Shown: one piece after another, positions 1 to 9,563 of the stretch | How the letters are laid out: every line of letters starts with the position of its first letter | Position numbering within the stretch: position 1 is the stretch's first letter | Assembly (NCBI GenBank): GCA_963664465.2 | Contig: CAXXSU010000015.1 | Location: 567,286-631,285, forward strand | DNA from: CAVOAK01 sp963664465 | Lineage (GTDB): Bacteria; Pseudomonadota; Alphaproteobacteria; UBA8366; CAVOAK01 | DNA: 64,000 nt | Direction of reading: 5' to 3' | Notes under the pieces: model-generated | Seen by the model: the letters and a program-made list of their open reading frames with translations, nothing else | Databases searched by the model: none | Told to the model about the DNA's origin: nothing | Translations under genes and position numbers: made by a program

Positions 1-1
1 T

Positions 2-1459
2 GCGCGGATCGAACGTGTCACCATCGAAATCGCCGACGACAGAGGCCGCTGCGGTCTGCGCGCCACGGGATCCGTGATCCGTTTCGATGGCTTCCTGCGG
101 CTCTATCAGGAGGGCCGCGACGATTCGCCAGCCGAAGGCGATGACGATGGCGACCACGCGTTGCCACCCGTGAACACCCGCCAAGCGCTGGCCCGCGAGA
201 CCGTGCGCCCGGCACAACATTTCACCGAACCGCCGCCGCGCTACTCGGAGGCGACCCTCGTCAAACGGCTAGAGGAGTTGGGCATCGGGCGGCCCTCGAC
301 CTACGCCAGCATCCTGTCCGTCTTACAGGATCGCGACTACGTGCGCCTCGAAAAGGGGCGCTTCTTTGCCGACGACCGGGGACAGCTGGTCACTGCATTC
401 CTGGTGAGTTTTTTCAAAAAGTACGTCGAATACGACTTCACCGCGGACCTCGAGACGAAGCTCGACGAGGTTTCCGCCGGCAACGTCGAATGGACGAAAG
501 TCCTGCGCGAGTTTTGGGACGCCTTTGAGGGCGCCGTCGAAGACATCGCCGGTTTGCGCGTCCGCGACGTTCTCGAAGCGCTTAACGATCTTTTACAGCC
601 GCATGTCTTTCCGGCCGAGAAACCTGGCGAAGACCCGCGCCAATGCCACGCCTGCCAGACCGGCCGTCTGAGCCTCAAAGTCGGCAAGTTCGGCGCCTTT
701 GTCGGTTGCTCCAACTACCCGGAATGCCGTTACACGCGGGCGCTCGCCGGCGCGGAGGAGGATGCCGACGGAAGCGGCGCCAACGCCGGGCCCAAAGAGC
801 TCGGCCACCATCCCGAGAGCGCGTTGCCGGTTACCTTGCGCAAAGGCCCCTACGGCATCTACATCCAGCTTGGCGAGGCGGCCGGCGAAACCAAGCCCAA
901 GCGCGTGTCGGTGCCAAAAGGCGTGGACCCGGCCGAGTTGACGCTTGAGCGCGCCCTGCAGTTTCTCACGCTACCACGCGAGGTCGGGGCCCACCCGGAG
1001 AGCAAAAAGAAAATCAGCGCCGGCATCGGGCGTTTCGGCGCTTACATCCGGCACGACGGCGAATACCGCTCCCTTGGCGCCGACGAGGACGTGCTCACGG
1101 TGGGCCTCAACCGGGCCGTCTCGCTGCTTGCCGAACCGAAGCAGCACCGCGGTCCCAAGGTGCTGCGCAGTCTGGGGGCGCATCCCGACGACGAGCGCGC
1201 CGTGGACATCGCCGAAGGCCGCTACGGACCCTATTTGCGCCACAATAAGACGAACGCGAGCCTGCCCCAGGGGACGGAACCCGACGAGGTGACCATGGAA
1301 ACCGCGGTGACGCTTTTGAAGGAGCGCGCCGCGAAAGGCGGCAAGGCGAAGAAAGCCGCGAAAAAACCGGCCAGCAAGGCTCGCGCAAAGGCAAAGAAGA
1401 AGACCCCCGCCGCAAAGAAGAAGCCGGCCGCCCAACCGGCGGACGCGGCCAACGAGTAA
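2..1459 (+). CDS. topA: DNA topoisomerase I, C-terminal part (5' end outside window)
   Basis: The reading frame is open from base 2, so the real start lies left of the window. DNA topoisomerase I relaxes negatively supercoiled DNA. The visible part begins in the end of the catalytic core (FTEPPPRYSEATLVKRLEE, GIGRPSTYASI, typical of type IA enzymes). A single C4 zinc-ribbon follows (CHAC at about 640-651, then CSNYPEC at about 709-730). After it come repeated C-terminal DNA-binding modules of the form 'G.YG.Y.R' and a Lys/Ala-rich tail from about 1,320. The catalytic Tyr and TOPRIM domain are outside the window. The stop TAA directly abuts the GTG of rnr, so the two are probably co-transcribed. 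Confidence 0.95.
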   Translation, partial: ARIERVTIEIADDRGRCGLRATGSVIRFDGFLRLYQEGRDDSPAEGDDDGDHALPPVNTRQALARETVRPAQHFTEPPPRYSEATLVKRLEELGIGRPSTYASILSVLQDRDYVRLEKGRFFADDRGQLVTAFLVSFFKKYVEYDFTADLETKLDEVSAGNVEWTKVLREFWDAFEGAVEDIAGLRVRDVLEALNDLLQPHVFPAEKPGEDPRQCHACQTGRLSLKVGKFGAFVGCSNYPECRYTRALAGAEEDADGSGANAGPKELGHHPESALPVTLRKGPYGIYIQLGEAAGETKPKRVSVPKGVDPAELTLERALQFLTLPREVGAHPESKKKISAGIGRFGAYIRHDGEYRSLGADEDVLTVGLNRAVSLLAEPKQHRGPKVLRSLGAHPDDERAVDIAEGRYGPYLRHNKTNASLPQGTEPDEVTMETAVTLLKERAAKGGKAKKAAKKPASKARAKAKKKTPAAKKKPAAQPADAANE

Positions 1460-3703
1460 GTGGCCCGTCACGCGGCCGGCCCCCTGCGGGTCTCTCCCAC
1501 GCCGACACGGGACGAGATTCTCGCCTACATCAAGGACTCGCCTGGGCGCATCACAAGCCGCGATGTCGCCCGCGCGTTTCGCTTGCGCGGTCCCGCGCGC
1601 GAATCGTTGAAGCGGCTGCTTCGCGACCTCGAACACGATGGATTTCTCGAACGGTCGGGCGGGCGCCTAGAGCCAACGGATGGGCGTTTGCCCGACGTCG
1701 CCGTCCTTGAGATCGCCGAAATCGACATCGACGGCGATCTGTGGTGCCGCCCGGAGACATGGCAAGGCGAGGCTCAGCCGCCGCGTATTCTCCTGGTTCC
1801 CGATCGTCGGCGTACCCACGTGGCAGCGCTCGGGATCGGCGATCGGGTGCTTGCCCGCCTGACGGAGACCTCGGAGCACTTCGAGGCGCGCGTCATGCGA
1901 GTCATCGGCACCGCGCCCGACCAGATCATCGGCGTTTACGATCTCGTCGGTGGCCAGGGCCGCGTACGTTCGACACAGGCACGGCGCGGAACTGATTGCG
2001 CGGTATCCGGGGCCGATTCGATGGGGGCAGCGCCCGGCGATCTCGTGATGGCGGATGTGCTGCCGGCGCGGCGCGCGGGCCTCAGGCAGGCGCGCGTTCG
2101 CGAGTGCCTGGGCGCCATGGACTCGCCCAAATCACTGAGCCTGATTGCCATTCATAGCCACGGCATCCCGACCGAGTTTGGCGCCGAGGCGCTGGCCCAG
2201 GCCGAATTGGCGAACGTGCCGCCGCTCGGCCAGCGAACGGACCTACGGGCGCTGCCTTTGGTGACGATCGATCCCGAAGACGCCCGCGACTTCGATGACG
2301 CCGTGTGGGCGCGGGCCGACCCCGACGCCGACAACCCGGACGGCTGGGAGATAGTCGTCGCAATTGCCGACGTGACCAGCGCCGTCTCCGCCGGCGGGCC
2401 CCTCGACTCGGAGGCGCGCGAGCGCGGCAATTCCGTCTACCTGCCCGACCGCGTCGTTCCGATGCTGCCGGAGGTCCTGTCCGCCGGGGTGTGCTCGCTA
2501 AGGCCTGGGGAAGAGCGCGCGTGTCTTGCGGCGCGCATGTGGATCGACGGCGACGGGACGATCCTGCGCCATCGCTTCGAGCGCGCCTTGATGCGCTCCG
2601 CCGCCCGGCTCACCTATCGCCAGGCGCAGGACGCCGTGGAGGGGCGCGGCGACGCCGTCCCCGAAGCTCTGGTCGGCGAGGTCATAGGTCCGCTATACGG
2701 CGCGTTTGCCGCCCTCGACCGCGCTCGGCGGCGGCGTCAGCCGCTGGAGATCGATCTGCCTGAGCGCTGCATCCGCTTCGACGAGGATGGCACCATCCTG
2801 GCGATCGACCAGCGCGAGAGCCTCGACAGCCACCGCCTTGTCGAAGCGTTCATGATCGCCGCCAATGTTTGCGCCGCGGAGACTCTGTCGCAAGCACGGA
2901 CGCCATGCATGTACCGCGTCCACGGCGCGCCGGAGCGCGATAGCGTGGCGGCGCTACGCGATTTCCTGGAGACGCTGGATATGCGCATTCCAAGGGGCCA
3001 AACGCTGCGCCCCGAGCATTTCAATACGGTGCTGCGCGCGGCCAAAGGCACGGCGCACGAGCACCTCGTCAATCAAGTGGCCCTGCGCGCCCAGGCACAG
3101 GCCGTCTATAGCCCTGACAACGCCGGGCACTTCGGCTTGGCGCTCAAAAAGTACGCGCATTTCACCTCGCCAATCCGGCGTTATGCGGACCTGCTGGTGC
3201 ACCGCGCTCTGATCGCCACCAACAAGCTCGGTGTCGACGGGAATATCGTCAGCCTAGAGGATCTGCGTGACACCGGCGAGGCCATCTCGGCGGCCGAGCG
3301 GCGCGGCATGGCCGTCGAGCGCGACGCCCTCGACAGATTCACGACGGCGTTCATGGCCGATCGTGTCGGTGCGACGTTCGCCGGGCGCATTTCCGGAGTC
3401 ACTCGGTTTGGCCTTTTCGTTACTCTCGATGAAAGCGGCGCCGACGGCCTTGTCCCGGCGCGCATGTTGGGCGAGCGCTTTCGCTTGGATACGGGCCGCC
3501 ATGCGCTCATCGGCGAAAGGTCCGGGACAATCTATCGCCTCGGCGATGCCCTTGAGGTGCGGCTTGCCGAGGCCGATCCCTTGACGGGCCGCCTCCGGTT
3601 AGACCTGGTAGCGGTGCCTGGCGGTCTGGCGGTGCGACCGAAGGGGCATCGCCCACCGCGGCGCTCCAAAAAATCCGCTGCCCACCGCCGAGCGCGCTCG
3701 TAA
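1460..3703 (+). CDS. rnr: Ribonuclease R
   Basis: This is a 3'-5' exoribonuclease of the RNase II/RNB family (747 aa, usual size) that degrades structured RNA in the cytoplasm. It has an N-terminal winged-helix (about residues 10-70), cold-shock-like domains, and the RNB catalytic domain with the acidic motif DPEDARDFDDAVWA at about residues 270-284 (Mg-binding Asp residues). An S1 domain follows at about 636-715, then a basic tail rich in Arg/Lys. The GTG start follows the topA stop with no gap. The stop overlaps the ATG of the NUDIX gene (TAATG), indicating translational coupling. Confidence 0.95.
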   Translation: MARHAAGPLRVSPTPTRDEILAYIKDSPGRITSRDVARAFRLRGPARESLKRLLRDLEHDGFLERSGGRLEPTDGRLPDVAVLEIAEIDIDGDLWCRPETWQGEAQPPRILLVPDRRRTHVAALGIGDRVLARLTETSEHFEARVMRVIGTAPDQIIGVYDLVGGQGRVRSTQARRGTDCAVSGADSMGAAPGDLVMADVLPARRAGLRQARVRECLGAMDSPKSLSLIAIHSHGIPTEFGAEALAQAELANVPPLGQRTDLRALPLVTIDPEDARDFDDAVWARADPDADNPDGWEIVVAIADVTSAVSAGGPLDSEARERGNSVYLPDRVVPMLPEVLSAGVCSLRPGEERACLAARMWIDGDGTILRHRFERALMRSAARLTYRQAQDAVEGRGDAVPEALVGEVIGPLYGAFAALDRARRRRQPLEIDLPERCIRFDEDGTILAIDQRESLDSHRLVEAFMIAANVCAAETLSQARTPCMYRVHGAPERDSVAALRDFLETLDMRIPRGQTLRPEHFNTVLRAAKGTAHEHLVNQVALRAQAQAVYSPDNAGHFGLALKKYAHFTSPIRRYADLLVHRALIATNKLGVDGNIVSLEDLRDTGEAISAAERRGMAVERDALDRFTTAFMADRVGATFAGRISGVTRFGLFVTLDESGADGLVPARMLGERFRLDTGRHALIGERSGTIYRLGDALEVRLAEADPLTGRLRLDLVAVPGGLAVRPKGHRPPRRSKKSAAHRRARS

Positions 3704-4368
3704 TGGCCACGAAAAAAATGAGACCCCGCGACGCCGCGAGCCTGATTCTCCTACGCGGGGAAGGCCGCGGCACCGAGATTCTCATGGGCCGCCGCGAACC
3801 CCGGCAATCGTTCATGCCGGGGGTTTTCGTCTGCCCCGGCGGGGCCGTCGATCGTTCGGACGGCTTCGTGCGGAGCGCCGACGAACTTCGATCTGATGTC
3901 CTCGCAGCCCTCGCCACGACGTGCACGGCGCATCGCGCGCGGGCAATCGCGTTGGCTGCGATTCGCGAAACCTACGAGGAAACGGGCCTCATGCTCGCAC
4001 GTCCCGGCGCGATGGCGGCACGCACGCCAGCGTCGTGGCGCCCCTTCGCGGACGCGGGGCTGGCGCCCGCCCTTGGCGGCATGGAATACATCGCCCGCGC
4101 TGTAACCCCGCCCGGGCGGCCGCGGCGTTTTCACGCCCGTTTTTTCCTCGTGCGCTCCAACGACACCGTCGGCTCCCTAGCGGGCAACGGCGAGCTTTTG
4201 GATCTTGACTGGTACCCTCTACAAGCCGCCTTCGGCCTTCCCATCGCCGGAGTCACGAAGCTTGTCCTGAAGGAGGTCGCTCAGATCGTATCCGGGGCAG
4301 CCGTTGCCGGCGCGGCCATTCCCTTCTTCACGCGCCACCGAGGCCAGCGCATGATCTCATACGGCTGA
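3703..4368 (+). CDS. NUDIX hydrolase
   Basis: 221 aa. NUDIX enzymes cleave nucleoside diphosphates linked to another moiety; the substrate here is unknown. The NUDIX signature is recognisable: an upstream PGG (CPGGAVD) and then RETYEETGL at about residues 88-96. The spacer between the Gly part and the REXXEE part is longer than in MutT, as in NUDT19-like proteins. The ATG overlaps the TAA of rnr, so it is the third gene of the topA-rnr transcription unit. This order is common in alphaproteobacteria. Confidence 0.85.
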   Translation: MATKKMRPRDAASLILLRGEGRGTEILMGRREPRQSFMPGVFVCPGGAVDRSDGFVRSADELRSDVLAALATTCTAHRARAIALAAIRETYEETGLMLARPGAMAARTPASWRPFADAGLAPALGGMEYIARAVTPPGRPRRFHARFFLVRSNDTVGSLAGNGELLDLDWYPLQAAFGLPIAGVTKLVLKEVAQIVSGAAVAGAAIPFFTRHRGQRMISYG

Positions 4369-4412
4369 CCCTCACGGAGCTGCGGCATAGCCATCGACGC
4401 GGGACGTGCGCA

Positions 4413-5332
4413 ATGACAATTCACCCTCAGGCCCAAGGGGTCCTCGACCAAGATTCAGGGTTCGGCGACGATTTCGATCCGGCGAAGACCACCGCTCAGG
4501 CTGTGCGGCGCTCGCTCAATGAGCGCCAACGCGAGCTTGCCGGCAGCGGGCCGCAAGTGGCGCGCGTCGAAGACCGCGACATTCCCGGTCCCGGTGGTCC
4601 GATCCGGATTCGCATCTATTGGCCGGCGGCGGCCGCCAGCGAGACCGGTGTCTACGTCTATCTCCATAGCGGCGGGTATGTCGCCTACGACCTCGACACG
4701 GCCGATGCGGGCTGCCGAGTCATCGCCAACGCCGCCAGCTGCATCGTCGTATCCGTCGGCTACCGCCTGGCACCGGAAGCGAAGTTTCCCGCCGCCGTGG
4801 AGGATTGCTTTGCCGCCGTCGAGTGGGCCGCCGCAGCCGTGGCGCAGTTGGGGGCGATGCCAAGCGCATTGCGGTCGGCGGTGAAAGTTGCGGCGGCGCG
4901 ATGGCGTCGGTGGTGTCGATCCTGGCGCGCGACGCCGGCGGTCCGGCGCTGGCACAGGTCGTGATGTGCTGTCCGTTGACTCACATCTGGGAGCCTCCGC
5001 AAGACACCGACGGGGGCCGGCTCGCCGCTTGGTTCCGCCGCCTCTACCTGAGGTCGGACGGCGACGAGTTCGATTTCCGGGCCTCTCCGCACCATGCGCC
5101 GGACGGAAGCCGCCTGCCGCCAACCCTCATCGTGACCGGCGAGTACGATCCGCTAAAGCCGCAAGGTGTGGCCTACGCCGCCAAGCTCGGCACCGCCGGC
5201 GTGGATGTCGGTTACGCGGAGTTCCCTGGAATGATCCACAATTTCACTTGCATGGGAGGGGCGATCGATATGGCCGGCGCGGGTCTGGACCGCGTTGCCG
5301 CGGCGTTGCGGCGGGCCTTCGCCGAGGCGTGA
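4413..5332 (+). pseudogene. Alpha/beta hydrolase (HSL/acetyl-esterase family), frameshifted
   Basis: Two overlapping frames (4413-4964 and the frame ending 5332) together give one hormone-sensitive-lipase-type esterase. The first frame holds the oxyanion motif as HSGGYV (family norm HGGG) and YRLAPE. The second holds the nucleophile elbow GESCGG (norm GDSAGG), the acid in TGEYDPL and the base in GMIHNF. The frames switch at the G run at 4851-4855: one extra G would join 'AQLG' to 'GDAKRIAVGGES'. All catalytic residues survive, so this is either a very recent pseudogene or a homopolymer sequencing error. The true substrate is unknown. Confidence 0.8.
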
Positions 5333-5372
5333 GTTGCGATCCGGTGTCCTGCAGGTTGGCGGTATCGCGCGC

Positions 5373-5400
5373 TTGACTTGGCGGCCTGGGAGACTATGGT
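5373..5400 (+). promoter_or_regulatory. Predicted sigma-70-type promoter of rpmG
   Basis: A -35 box TTGACT (5373-5378) and a -10 box TATGGT (5395-5400) are separated by 16 nt and lie about 50 nt upstream of the rpmG ATG. This is a prediction from sequence similarity only. Confidence 0.45.
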
Positions 5401-5449
5401 CCGGCCCGCGCCGCACGCCGCCTTGGCGCCCTGAAATGGAGCCATCGCG

Positions 5450-5617
5450 ATGGCAAAAACCCCGACCGTAAAGATCAAATTGGTGAGTTCGGCCGACACC
5501 GGCTTCTACTACGTGACGAAAAAGAATCCGCGTACCCAGACGGAAAAGCTCGTCATGAAAAAGTACGACCCGGTGGTCCGCAAGCACGTGGATTTCCGCG
5601 AAGGCCGGATCAAGTAG
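5450..5617 (+). CDS. rpmG: 50S ribosomal protein L33
   Basis: 55 aa basic protein starting MAKTPTVKIKLVSSADTGFY and ending FREGRIK. The length and sequence match the alphaproteobacterial L33 family without the zinc-binding Cys pairs. It is a component of the large ribosomal subunit near the E site. It is a single gene with its own probable promoter just upstream. Its position near topA-rnr is the usual one in this class. Confidence 0.95.
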   Translation: MAKTPTVKIKLVSSADTGFYYVTKKNPRTQTEKLVMKKYDPVVRKHVDFREGRIK

Positions 5618-5642
5618 CGCGCAACCCGGCGCTTTGCCTCGC

Positions 5643-7013
5643 CTAGCCCGCCATCACAACGCGGTTGCGGCCGCCCCGCTTTGCCGAATACAAAGCATCG
5701 TCGGCCCGCTGTAACAGAGCCTCCGCGTTGTCGTCAGCCCCGTTTACGACGGCCACACCGGCGCTGACCGTGATCTCCACTTTCTTGACGTCGTGCGAAA
5801 CGGCGATGGACGATCCACTGATACTACGCGTGAGGCGCTCGGCGACGAGGTTGGCGTCGTCCGAGCCCGTGTCCGGCATGACGACGACGAACTCCTCGCC
5901 GCCATAGCGGACGGCGAGATCGACGCCGCGAATCCCCAACTTGATGCGCGCTCCGCACTCTGCAAGAACGGCATCGCCCACCAGGTGGCCCCACGAATCG
6001 TTGACCGCCTTAAAATGATCGATGTCGATCATCGCGACGGCCACCGGCTTGCCGCCCTTGCCGGCGCGCGCCACCAAGTTCGCCAAATGAGATAAAAGAT
6101 AGCGCCGGTTGTGCAGGCCCGTCAGCGGGTCGGTGACCGCCATCGCGATCCGTTCGCGGTAATTGTCGCGAAGCCTGTCCTGGTAGAGCTTCCGCCGGAT
6201 CTGTGTCCGCGTCCGCGCAAAAAGCTCGTTTTCGTCGATCGGCTTGACGATGTAATCGTTGACGCCGATCTCAAGCGCCTTGATCAACGACTCCGTATCG
6301 TCCTCGCGCAGCAGCGCAAGAAGCGAGTGATGGCGCGTCTCTTCCAGGGCTCGCAACTTAGAGCAAACGCGAAGTCCGTCGGCCTGGGCGTGCAGGAGGC
6401 TGACGATGACAAGATCGAACGGACGCTCGCGCGCGACCGTCAGAGCGCGCTCACCGTCGGCTTCCACCACAACGGTGTACGCCGACGAGAGCGCGTCGGT
6501 GATGACAGCCGCGTCGGTCGGATCGTCCTCGACCGCAAGGATGAGAGCGCCGCTCAAGTCGCGGTCGCGCAAAGGTTCGTCGTTCGCCTCAAGGCCAAGC
6601 TTGCTGCTGGTTTCTTCACGCAGACGCAGCTCGTCCATCATCGACTTGAGCCGGACCAAGGTGCGAACCCGCGCCAGCAAGGCGGCGTCGTCAACCGGCT
6701 TCGTCAGAAAGTCGTCGGCGCCCGCATCGAGGCCGCGCACGCGATCAGCCGGTTCGCTGAGGGCGGTGACCATGACGACCGGAAGGTGCATCATTTTCGA
6801 ATCGGCGCGGATGCGGCGGCACACTTCGACGCCGTCCATGTCCGGCATCATCACGTCAAGCAGAACGATGTCGGGATTTTCACGCTCGATCGCTTCAAGC
6901 GCCGCGGTGCCGCTCATCGCCGTAATGACGTCAAAGTACTCGGCGGTCAGCTTCGCCGCCAAGACTTTGACGTTGAGTTCCAGGTCATCAACGATGAGGA
7001 CGCGCGCCGTCAC
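5643..7013 (-). CDS. pleD: PleD-type response regulator / diguanylate cyclase (REC-REC-GGDEF)
   Basis: 456 aa, GTG start. Domain order is REC1 (residues 1-120, phospho-acceptor D53 in LLDVMMPDMDG), REC2 (about 154-275) and GGDEF (about 290-456). REC2 has Ser (S205, VIVSLLHAQADG) where the acceptor Asp should be, as expected of the adaptor receiver of PleD. The active site is GGEEF (371-375). An allosteric I-site RGVD (362-365) sits five residues before it, so product inhibition by c-di-GMP is likely. In alphaproteobacteria PleD links phosphorelay to c-di-GMP synthesis during polar development. divK lies 59 nt upstream in the same direction. Confidence 0.93.
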   Translation of the reverse strand: MTARVLIVDDLELNVKVLAAKLTAEYFDVITAMSGTAALEAIERENPDIVLLDVMMPDMDGVEVCRRIRADSKMMHLPVVMVTALSEPADRVRGLDAGADDFLTKPVDDAALLARVRTLVRLKSMMDELRLREETSSKLGLEANDEPLRDRDLSGALILAVEDDPTDAAVITDALSSAYTVVVEADGERALTVARERPFDLVIVSLLHAQADGLRVCSKLRALEETRHHSLLALLREDDTESLIKALEIGVNDYIVKPIDENELFARTRTQIRRKLYQDRLRDNYRERIAMAVTDPLTGLHNRRYLLSHLANLVARAGKGGKPVAVAMIDIDHFKAVNDSWGHLVGDAVLAECGARIKLGIRGVDLAVRYGGEEFVVVMPDTGSDDANLVAERLTRSISGSSIAVSHDVKKVEITVSAGVAVVNGADDNAEALLQRADDALYSAKRGGRNRVVMAG

Positions 7014-7072
7014 GTCAGGCCGCCCTGCCGAGCTTTGTAAGAACCACGTCCATCCTCCGGTCGGCGAACGAT

Positions 7073-7444
7073 CTAAACCTCGCCGAGCAAGTGCCTCACC
7101 GTCCCCAGAAGCTCCTCAATGCGGATCGGTTTGGCAATATAGGCCTCGCAGCCGCCATTGCGGATTCGGTCCTCATCCCCCTTCATAGCAAACGCAGTAA
7201 CCGCCAGCACCGGAATGCCCTTGAGCGCATCGTCCTTCTTGAGGAGACGGGTCACTTCCAGGCCGGAGACGCCGGGCAGTTGCATATCCATGACGATAAG
7301 ATCTGGCTGCTCCGTACGGGCCGCTTCGAGCGCGTTCTCGCCGTCGCGAATCTGAATCGTTTCATACCCGTGGGCGTCGAGCAGATCGCGAAAAAGCTTC
7401 ATGTTGAGCTCGTTGTCCTCAACGATCATTATTTTCTTGCCCAT
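7073..7444 (-). CDS. divK: Single-domain response regulator DivK
   Basis: 123 aa, a stand-alone receiver with acidic pocket residues near 9-10, phospho-acceptor D53 (DLIVMDMQLPG) and Lys in AKPI. DivK is the polarity and cell-cycle regulator that acts through DivJ/PleC and DivL/CckA. The start at MGKKIMIVED is supported by a strong purine-rich Shine-Dalgarno stretch (gaggaggggg) just before the ATG. A longer in-frame extension to 7,510 has no homology. It is followed by pleD, the classical divK-pleD operon. Confidence 0.92.
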   Translation of the reverse strand: MGKKIMIVEDNELNMKLFRDLLDAHGYETIQIRDGENALEAARTEQPDLIVMDMQLPGVSGLEVTRLLKKDDALKGIPVLAVTAFAMKGDEDRIRNGGCEAYIAKPIRIEELLGTVRHLLGEV

Positions 7445-7629
7445 ATCCCCCTCCTCTGAGCAGACGTTACGCACCGGTCGCGCGGGCGGATGGCCAAATA
7501 CACCTAACACCCTGATGATTTCCGGCCAAGCGCGCGGACGCGAACGCGCACGGCCTTTATACGCGCCAAAAAGTTAAGTATTGATTGCGCTGGGAGCGGC
7601 CCCGGAAAAGCAACAGGGTAGCGGGCGAG

Positions 7630-8556
7630 GTGCGCATCGGAATCGACCTGGGGGGAAGCAAAATCGAGGCGGTGGCCCTCGACGACAGCGGAGGTGAGCG
7701 CCTGCGCCGCCGCATCGCCGCACCACAGGGCAGCTATGACGCCACCGTGCGGGCCGTCGGCGGCCTCGTGGCTTCGCTCGATGCCGATCTTTCGCAGACC
7801 GCGCCCGTCGGTATCGGGATTCCGGGAACGATTTCGCCGCTGACAGGCCTCGTCAAGAACGCCAATTCGACGTGGCTTATTGGTCATCCGTTCGACCGCG
7901 ATCTCGAACGAGCGATCGGGCGCCCTGTCAGACTCGCCAACGACGCCAACTGCTTCGCCTTGTCCGAGGCGACGGACGGCGCCGCGGCCGGCGAGGCGGT
8001 CGTTTTTGGCGTCATCGTGGGCACCGGGACGGGAGGCGGTATCGTGGTCGGCGGCCAAATCCTGACCGGCCCCAACGCCATCGCGGGAGAATGGGGCCAC
8101 AATCCGCTACCCTGGCCGCGCCTGGACGCGAGCAACGCCGGCCCACCGGAGTGGCCCGGTCCGAGTTGCTACTGCGGCAAAACAGGCTGCATCGAGACCT
8201 TCCTGTCGGGACCGGGCCTTGTCCGCGACTTCGAGACCCACACAGGCGAGCCCCTTGAGCCCACCGCGATCGCCGCCGCCGCCGCCGATGGGAATGGCGA
8301 TGCCGAGGCCTCGCTTGGCCGCTACGAGGATCGCATGGCGCGCGCCCTCGCCGGCGTCATCAACGTCCTCGACCCCGACATCATCGTCCTGGGGGGCGGG
8401 CTTTCGAAGCTGCGCCGCCTCTACGATTCGGTGCCACGCCTTTGGCGGCCCTATGTGTTCTCGGATGAGACCGCGACCCGGCTGGTCCCCGCCCTTCATG
8501 GCGACGCCAGCGGCGTCCGCGGCGCCGCGCGGCTATGGCCGCTTGGCAGCGGCTAA
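7630..8556 (+). CDS. mak: ROK-family sugar kinase, fructokinase-like (Mak)
   Basis: 308 aa from the GTG at 7,630 (MRIGIDLGGSK). The longer frame from 7,585 adds 15 residues without homology. The protein closely follows E. coli Mak/YajF in order of motifs: the IGIDLGGSK phosphate loop, GIPGTISP, KNANSTWL, the ATP-binding GTGTGGG, AGEWGHNPLPW, and the ROK zinc motif CYCGKTGCIE at about residues 180-189. It should phosphorylate fructose or a related hexose with ATP. It is divergent from divK. Confidence 0.82.
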   Translation: MRIGIDLGGSKIEAVALDDSGGERLRRRIAAPQGSYDATVRAVGGLVASLDADLSQTAPVGIGIPGTISPLTGLVKNANSTWLIGHPFDRDLERAIGRPVRLANDANCFALSEATDGAAAGEAVVFGVIVGTGTGGGIVVGGQILTGPNAIAGEWGHNPLPWPRLDASNAGPPEWPGPSCYCGKTGCIETFLSGPGLVRDFETHTGEPLEPTAIAAAAADGNGDAEASLGRYEDRMARALAGVINVLDPDIIVLGGGLSKLRRLYDSVPRLWRPYVFSDETATRLVPALHGDASGVRGAARLWPLGSG

Positions 8557-9353
8557 CAATCGCTAGGCAGATAGTCGAGCCGCGCGAGGGTGCCCCCCAG
8601 AGTGAAATCACCGTAGTCAAGAAACAATTCCGTTGCGACGCCGTTTTCGAAAAGGCGGAATCCGACTTCGTATTCGGGAACGCCGGCGCGATCGTCCGGC
8701 GTGAAATAAGCCAACCGAACGCGCCAGGAATCCACGTCGCGAAGAAGATCGTGGCGTTCCATCTCAGCGCCGCCGGCACCCGGCGTCAGGCGAGCCACGG
8801 TGTCGTAAATGCCGTGTGGCCCTGATCCGTCGTAGAGCGTTCGGTTGAGGACCGCCTCGCCCGCCAGCCCCGCATCGATCAATTCGAAAAAGTGTTCGGT
8901 CGGAAAGATGGTGCCCGCGGCAAGGGGCAGGTCGGGATCATCGGGCTTGGCGAAGGTAATCACGCCGGAAAGGCCCTTGCCCTCAAGTTGCGCCCGGCCG
9001 GCAAAAACGTCGCTGACCTCGCCATTGATCTCGTTCTTGGAATTGAATCGGATCGTGGTTCCGTCCCGCGATTCCCAGGTCGTATGATTCGAATCCGAGG
9101 TGATCTCATTGCCCTGGGCGTTGACAATACGCAGCAGCATTCGCTGCGTCTGGGTGTAGCCGTCACAAGAATCCGTAATCTCGATGACCAGCCGTCCGCG
9201 GACGGCTTCGACGCCGACGTCGCCCCGTGCCTCGATCAGACGAAGCTCATAGACTCCCAAGTGGGGTTGTAGTTTCGGTGCCGCCGCAACGGCGACCGCA
9301 GGCGGCAGCAAGCCTGTCAGCCCGACGATCAAGGCTAAGCCAAGGGCCCTCAT
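8553..9353 (-). CDS. DUF1849 / EipB-like periplasmic protein
   Basis: 266 aa from MRALGLALIV; the longer upstream frame lacks a plausible start. It has a Sec signal peptide of about 24 residues (hydrophobic core followed by AVAVAAA), then a beta-rich domain ending in LDYLPSDC. Two Cys (in EITDSCDGY and the last residue) match the conserved disulfide of EipB, a periplasmic cell-envelope integrity protein characterised in Brucella. The 3' end overlaps the convergent mak gene by 4 bp. Confidence 0.8.
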   Translation of the reverse strand: MRALGLALIVGLTGLLPPAVAVAAAPKLQPHLGVYELRLIEARGDVGVEAVRGRLVIEITDSCDGYTQTQRMLLRIVNAQGNEITSDSNHTTWESRDGTTIRFNSKNEINGEVSDVFAGRAQLEGKGLSGVITFAKPDDPDLPLAAGTIFPTEHFFELIDAGLAGEAVLNRTLYDGSGPHGIYDTVARLTPGAGGAEMERHDLLRDVDSWRVRLAYFTPDDRAGVPEYEVGFRLFENGVATELFLDYGDFTLGGTLARLDYLPSDC

Positions 9354-9563
9354 TGTATACTCCAAATAAAACCCGGGGACGACGATCAGATTACACGAGA
9401 ACACCTCGCCGAGGGTCACGATTGAGCGCACCTCGGGCACTCTCGCTTTTCGCGGCGGTACCCGGCAATTTCTGCCGGCGGGCAACATTTGCCGAGTCAT
9501 CTATCCGTAGTCCATTGATTCTTATAAATGATTTTCTGGCATGTCGCTTGCGATACGAGGCCT

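Noticed and set aside
5643..7013. Missing phospho-Asp in the second receiver of PleD as a novelty
   Set aside because: A pseudo-receiver as second domain is a known property of PleD proteins.
6111..7040. 309-codon plus-strand open frame
   Set aside because: It is antisense to the clear PleD gene; high GC makes long shadow frames common.
7445..7629. CtrA box (TTAA-N7-TTAA) between divK and mak
   Set aside because: Only one half-site (gttaag) is present; the second half is not TTAA.
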